Positions 59,104 through 64,000 of a stretch of 64,000 nucleotides of DNA are shown here, piece by piece. This stretch comes from Chitinophagia bacterium. GTDB lineage: Bacteria; Bacteroidota; Bacteroidia; Chitinophagales; Chitinophagaceae. The notes beneath the pieces are model-generated. The model had not been told where the DNA came from. It saw nothing but the letters and a program-made list of their open reading frames with translations, and ran no database searches. The number at the start of each line of letters is the position of its first letter. Positions within the stretch are counted from its first letter, which is position 1. The translations under genes were made by a program, and so were the position numbers. The stretch is taken from assembly GCA_009928005.1 (NCBI GenBank), contig RFVO01000002.1, positions 1 to 64,000 on the forward strand. The letters are read 5' to 3'.

Positions 59104-60129
59104 TTATCTCATAATAAATGGAAAGCGTTGATAATTCTTAAGTGCAATTCCTGTTCCGCGCACCACACTTTTTAGTGGATCCTCGGCTACATGAACAGGT
59201 AATTTTATTTTTTGACTTAATCTTTTATCCAAACCGCGAAGTAGTGCACCGCCCCCTGTTAAATATAAACCTCTACGATATATATCTGACGCAAGCTCTG
59301 GAGGCGTTGTTTCTAAGGCTTTTAAGATAGCCTCTTCAATTTTAAAAATACTTTTATCTAAAGCCTCGGCTACTTCTTGATAAGTAACCATAATTTGTTT
59401 AGGAATACCTGTTACTAAGTCACGACCATTTACAGGCATATCATCTGGAGGGTTGTCTAAATCCTTCAAAGCAGCACCTACATGAATTTTTATTTGTTCT
59501 GCAGTACGCTCACCAATTAATAAACTATGATAACGCCTTAGGGCTTCCATAATATCTGCAGTAAATTCATCACCTGCAATACGAATACTTTGATCACAAA
59601 CTATACCTGCAAGTGCGATGACTGTAATACCTGTTGTACCACCTCCAATATCAATAATCATATTTCCAACAGGCTCTTCTACATCAATACCAATTCCTAA
59701 TGCAGCTGCCATAGGTTCGTGAATCATATATACTTCTTTAGCACCTGCTTGTTCAGCACTATCACGCACTGCTCTTTTCTCTACCTCAGTAATGGATGAA
59801 GGAATACAAATTACCATTCTCCAACTTGGAGGAAATAATGGCTTCGTTGGATAAATCATTTTCATCAACTCGCGAATCATTAATTCAGCAGCATTAAAGT
59901 CGGCGATTACACCATCTTTTAAAGGTCGAACTGTTTTAATACTTTCATGTGTTTTTTCATGCATCAACAATGCTTTTTTCCCAACGCCTAAAACCTCTTT
60001 CATATTATTTCTGTTTAAAGCAATAATAGAAGGTTCATTCACGACTACTTCATCGTTGTGAATAATAAGCGTGTTGGCTGTACCTAAGTCCATCGCTATT
60101 TCCTGCGTAAAAAAATTAAATAATCCCAT
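59104..60129 (-). CDS. mreB: Rod shape-determining protein MreB
   Basis: MDLGTANTLI, DIGGGTTGITVIALAGI, LTGGGALLRGLDKRL. Confidence 0.97.
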   Translation of the reverse strand: MGLFNFFTQEIAMDLGTANTLIIHNDEVVVNEPSIIALNRNNMKEVLGVGKKALLMHEKTHESIKTVRPLKDGVIADFNAAELMIRELMKMIYPTKPLFPPSWRMVICIPSSITEVEKRAVRDSAEQAGAKEVYMIHEPMAAALGIGIDVEEPVGNMIIDIGGGTTGITVIALAGIVCDQSIRIAGDEFTADIMEALRRYHSLLIGERTAEQIKIHVGAALKDLDNPPDDMPVNGRDLVTGIPKQIMVTYQEVAEALDKSIFKIEEAILKALETTPPELASDIYRRGLYLTGGGALLRGLDKRLSQKIKLPVHVAEDPLKSVVRGTGIALKNYQRFPFIMR

Positions 60130-60239
60130 TGTAGATCTTTATTTGAATAGTTGAAGTTGAATGAAGCAAAATTCATCTAAAATCCTTACAATACAAAGCT
60201 TTTTACAAATGATTCGTAAACTTTTTTTAACCTCAAATT

Positions 60240-61523
60240 TTATGCAAACTCGTAACCAATATCTTTTCTAAAATACATGCCTTCAAACTGAATAGTTGAA
60301 AGTGCTTTTTGCGCTTTTTGAACGGCTTGCTGAAGGCCTTTGCCTTGGCTAGTAACAGTGAGTACGCGACCCCCTTTGGTAACAATCGTATTTTCTTGAA
60401 ACCCAGTACCAGCTTGAAATACAAGGCAGTCAGGTAATTTTTGTGCAAGCTCTATTCCTTGAATTGGAAAGTTTTTTTCATAAGATCCAGGATAGCCACC
60501 ACTTACAGCCATTACGGTTGCAAAGGCATTGTCATGGTATTGAATATTCACGTCTTCTAAAGTGCCATTATCGGTGGCGGCTAGAAGACTTACTAAGTCG
60601 GTTTGTAAGCGAGGTAGAATTACTTCAGTTTCTGGGTCCCCCAAGCGACAATTGTATTCAATAACATAGGGTTCCCCCTTACAATTCATCAGTCCAAAGA
60701 ACACAAATCCCTTATATACAAGGCCTTCCTGTTGAATTCCTTTAATAGTGGGCTCCACAATTTGAGTATTTACTTTAGCCATAAAAGCCGCATCCATAAA
60801 AGGTACGGGGCTCACACAACCCATACCTCCTGTGTTTAAACCTGTATCCCCCTCGCCAATTCTTTTATAATCCTTGGCATGACCTATGATTTGATAATTG
60901 CTGCCGTCGGTTAAAGCAAAAACGCTTACTTCAATACCTTCTAAAAACTGCTCTATCACTACCTTGTCACTGGCTGCACCAAATTGTTTATCCTGTAGCA
61001 TTTCTTTAAAACTCACTAATGCTTCTTGATGCGTGTTGGCAATAATAACTCCTTTGCCAGCGGCTAATCCATCTGCTTTTAAAACAATGGGTAAAGTGTG
61101 AGCGCTAATATAGGAAAGGCCTTGATCATAGTTTTCAAGGGTAAATTCAGCGTAACTAGCTGTAGGTATTTTATGTCTTTGCATGAAATGTTTGCTGAAA
61201 GCCTTACTTCCTTCTAACTGTGCTGCCTTGGCAGATGGACCAATGATATTAATATGAGCAGTTAAGGGATCGTCATTGAAAAAATCATAAATGCCTTTCA
61301 CAAGTGGTTCCTCAGGTCCTACGACAATCATTTCAATTTGGTGTTCAATGGCAGCTTTTTTAAGGGTATCAAAAGCAGTTATTTCAATGGGTAAATTCGT
61401 TCCAAATTCAGCAGTACCAGGGTTCCCAGGAGCTATAAAAATTTGATCACACTGATGACTTTGTGCCATTTTCCATGCCAAAGCATTTTCTCTTCCGCCA
61501 CTACCAATGAGTAAAATATTCAT
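60240..61523 (-). CDS. purD: Phosphoribosylamine-glycine ligase
   Basis: MNILLIGSGGRENALAWKMAQS, VLKADGLAAGKGVIIA, EYNCRLGDPETEVILPRL. Confidence 0.97.
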   Translation of the reverse strand: MNILLIGSGGRENALAWKMAQSHQCDQIFIAPGNPGTAEFGTNLPIEITAFDTLKKAAIEHQIEMIVVGPEEPLVKGIYDFFNDDPLTAHINIIGPSAKAAQLEGSKAFSKHFMQRHKIPTASYAEFTLENYDQGLSYISAHTLPIVLKADGLAAGKGVIIANTHQEALVSFKEMLQDKQFGAASDKVVIEQFLEGIEVSVFALTDGSNYQIIGHAKDYKRIGEGDTGLNTGGMGCVSPVPFMDAAFMAKVNTQIVEPTIKGIQQEGLVYKGFVFFGLMNCKGEPYVIEYNCRLGDPETEVILPRLQTDLVSLLAATDNGTLEDVNIQYHDNAFATVMAVSGGYPGSYEKNFPIQGIELAQKLPDCLVFQAGTGFQENTIVTKGGRVLTVTSQGKGLQQAVQKAQKALSTIQFEGMYFRKDIGYEFA

Positions 61524-61604
61524 ATTTAAAGGGATTGCACCACGAAAGTAAAATTTATTGAATGGATTTTATTAAATTGAGTCAATTAAATAAAACAAAT
61601 ACTT

Positions 61605-63017
61605 ATGTCAGCTAACACCCAGAAACACCCCAAAGGATTATATGTTTTGTTTGCAACAGAAATGTGGGAGCGATTTAACTACTATGGTATGCGTGCTATC
61701 TTGGTTTTGTTTTTAACCAAGGCCTTATTATTTGACAAGGTTTTCGCTTCACAAGTATATGGTAGTTATACAGGCTTGATTTACTTAACACCACTTTTAG
61801 GTGGTTATATAGCAGATAGATATTGGGGTAATAACCGCTCTATTATTGCAGGTGGCTTGGTAATGGCTATAGGGGAATTTGTATTATTTTTTTGCGGACA
61901 TTTTTATGAAAATGCAGGACTAGCTATGCCCTTATTTTATATTGGTTTGGGATGTATGATTGCAGGTAACGGTTTTTTCAAGCCCAATATTTCAAGTATG
62001 GTAGGGCAATTGTATGCCAAGGGCGATTCTAAAATTGACGCAGCTTATACCATTTTTTATATGGGCATTAATACAGGCGGTGCCATTGGTCCCTTTGTAT
62101 GTGGTTTTTTAGGAGACACCGGAAAGTCTGGCGATTTTAAATGGGCTTTTTTTGCAGGTGGTGTAGCCATGTTATTAAGTGTTATTACACAAATGGTTTT
62201 TCAGAAAAAATATTTAGTGAACCAAGAAGGTCAAGCCATCGGAGAAGCGCCTAAGGATGCGCCCAACTGGTTTCAAAAAATTCCAGTGATGGTGGGCTTT
62301 TTATTTTTAATTTCTTTAGTCACTATTGCATTAGTGTATATAGATATAAAAGTCGTGAGTTATTTATTTTGGTTATTACTAGCTTGTATTATTTTAATTG
62401 CCTTTATCATTTTTTCTGATAAGTCATTGGATATTATTCAGAAGAAAAAAGTAGCTGTATTATTTACGGTATCTTTCTTTGTGATCTTTTTTTGGAGTGC
62501 CTTTGAACAAGCAGGTGCCTCACTTACCTATTTTGCTTCAGAGAATACCCAAAGAGACCTTGGTTTTTTTGTAGTACCTGCAAGTTTTTTCCAATCGCTT
62601 AATTCTTTATTCGTTGTAACACTTGCACCCTTAGTGGCATGGGTATGGATTAAATTAGGAAAGAGAGAACCTTCTTCTCCTTTTAAAATGGCCATGGGTT
62701 TAATGCTCTTAGCCCTAGGTTATTTATGGATAGCCACTGGAGTGAACGGAGTAGGAGCAGGCGTTAAAGTAAGTATGATTTGGTTAATAGGAATGTATAT
62801 GATGCATACATTTGGTGAACTTTGTTTATCACCTATTGGCCTTGCCATTTTTAACAAATTAGCCCCTATTAAATTTGCCTCATTATTAATGGCAGTGTGG
62901 TTTACAGCCAACGCCTTCGCAAATAAATTAGCAGGTGTATTTAGTGCCCTGTATCCTGAAAATGGAAAGGTTACTTCTTTTGCGGGCTATCAAATTTCCA
63001 ACTTGCACGAGTTCTAG
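61605..63017 (+). CDS. POT/PTR family peptide MFS transporter, C-terminus apparently truncated
   Basis: FATEMWERFNYYGMRAILVLFLT, GNGFFKPNISSMVGQLY, FFWSAFEQAGASLTYFA; ends ...YQISNLHEF*. Confidence 0.88.
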   Translation: MSANTQKHPKGLYVLFATEMWERFNYYGMRAILVLFLTKALLFDKVFASQVYGSYTGLIYLTPLLGGYIADRYWGNNRSIIAGGLVMAIGEFVLFFCGHFYENAGLAMPLFYIGLGCMIAGNGFFKPNISSMVGQLYAKGDSKIDAAYTIFYMGINTGGAIGPFVCGFLGDTGKSGDFKWAFFAGGVAMLLSVITQMVFQKKYLVNQEGQAIGEAPKDAPNWFQKIPVMVGFLFLISLVTIALVYIDIKVVSYLFWLLLACIILIAFIIFSDKSLDIIQKKKVAVLFTVSFFVIFFWSAFEQAGASLTYFASENTQRDLGFFVVPASFFQSLNSLFVVTLAPLVAWVWIKLGKREPSSPFKMAMGLMLLALGYLWIATGVNGVGAGVKVSMIWLIGMYMMHTFGELCLSPIGLAIFNKLAPIKFASLLMAVWFTANAFANKLAGVFSALYPENGKVTSFAGYQISNLHEF

Positions 63018-63056
63018 TTGAAAAATCTTATGACGCAGTAATTTTCTAATTACTCT

Positions 63057-63142
63057 ATAAAGTAAATATAAAATAGTAATCCTTCGTTCCTTCTCGCTCT
63101 GCTCAAAAGTACACTCAGGATTGTATTTATATTTTACTTTAT
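63057..63142. repeat. Long imperfect stem-loop element A
   Basis: Arms 63057-63082 and 63118-63142 pair over about 25 bp; 35 nt loop. Confidence 0.7.
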
Positions 63143-63196
63143 TTCGTTGACCCATCGCTAATTTAATGCGTTTGAAAAATAATCTACTTGCGAATT

Positions 63197-63289
63197 TATA
63201 TAGATAGCAATGAATTATCTTTTGGTGAGATTCGAGTCTTAGCGATCAAGACGAGCGCGAAGCAAAAGATGATTCATGCATATCTATTA
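63197..63289. repeat. Long imperfect stem-loop element B
   Basis: Arms 63197-63224 and 63263-63289 pair over about 26 bp; loop contains GTCTT/AAGAC hairpin (63236-63252). Confidence 0.7.
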
Positions 63290-63309
63290 AAGAGCAGTAT
63301 AATTATTTA

Positions 63310-64000
63310 TTAAAGCACTCCTTTTACAATCTCATCTACTACTGCCGGATCTAGCAGTGTTGAAGTATCTCCTAAACTTTTTAATTCACCTTCTGCAACT
63401 TTACGAAGTATTCGACGCATTATTTTTCCAGAACGAGTTTTAGGAAGACCCGATACAAATTGTATTTTATCTGGTTTAGCAATAGGTCCAATAATTCTCG
63501 TTACTGTTTGTAAAATGTCTTTTCTAATTATATCTGCAGAGCCATGAGTATCTTGACTATGTGATCCGGTATAAATTACATAGGCATAAATACCTTGTCC
63601 TTTCACATCATGCGGATAACCCACTACTGCACTTTCTACCACACCTGCATGCATATTAATTGCGTTTTCTACTTCAGCGGTACCAATTCTGTGGCCACTT
63701 ACATTTAATACATCATCTACTCGGCCTGTAATTCTAATTTGACCTAGTTCATTTTTTAAAGCACCATCTCCTGTAAAATATAAATTAGGATAAGTAGCGA
63801 AATAATTGGTTCTGCATCTTTCATGGTCGCCATAAGTAGTTCTAATGGTGGCTGGCCAAGGTTGTGTAATGCACAAATTTCCACGGTATAGTCCATCTTC
63901 CATGGCATTTATTTCTACTCCTTTATCATCTACTAAAATAGTTTTAACACCAGGCATCGGATAAGTGGCCCAGCCTGGTTTGCCAGGTGTAATACCTGCC
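63310..64000 (-). CDS. acs: Acetyl-CoA synthetase, C-terminal part, runs off the window end
   Basis: [60 protein letters not shown]. Confidence 0.95.
   Translation of the reverse strand, partial: AGITPGKPGWATYPMPGVKTILVDDKGVEINAMEDGLYRGNLCITQPWPATIRTTYGDHERCRTNYFATYPNLYFTGDGALKNELGQIRITGRVDDVLNVSGHRIGTAEVENAINMHAGVVESAVVGYPHDVKGQGIYAYVIYTGSHSQDTHGSADIIRKDILQTVTRIIGPIAKPDKIQFVSGLPKTRSGKIMRRILRKVAEGELKSLGDTSTLLDPAVVDEIVKGVL

Noticed and set aside
54263-60129. mreBCD-mrdA-rodA cluster as a novel system
   Set aside because: Standard rod-shape/elongasome gene order with small overlaps; catalytic motifs intact

Overview
The window is AT-rich and gene-dense, and looks like the chromosome of a Bacteroidota bacterium (probably Chitinophagaceae; this is inferred from gene content, TAnnTTTG promoter-like boxes, a T9SS PorZ homologue and the large IspG form). 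Most of it is housekeeping: partial mqnC, an M16 peptidase pair, a PadR/PspC operon, gcvT, ssb, comB, a SWIM/SNF2 helicase, a complete arginine operon (GNAT-argG-argC-argD-argF'-argB-argE-argH), an FKBP isomerase, ispG, tsaB, porZ, a GH3/beta-lactamase fusion, rpoN, gatB, alaS, ppc, the mreBCD-mrdA-rodA cluster, purD, a POT transporter and partial acs. I saw no CRISPR array, rRNA, tRNA, prophage or transposase. The best leads are: (1) a 30-codon ORF upstream of the arginine operon ending ...NGPSPRRGF, with tandem Arg codons placed directly before a hairpin, a candidate attenuation leader; (2) two related long stem-loop elements at 63.06-63.29 kb next to a POT transporter that seems to have lost its last helix; (3) a lipoprotein resembling a class D beta-lactamase without its catalytic residues; (4) a Cys-free ArsR regulator with a tandem rhodanese protein lacking catalytic Cys, preceded by a three-part palindromic operator candidate; (5) Val90 in the ArgF' carbamoyltransferase, which suggests a succinylated arginine pathway; (6) a perfect palindrome overlapping the promoter of padR. 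No searches or folding calculations were run; homology calls come from motif recognition.
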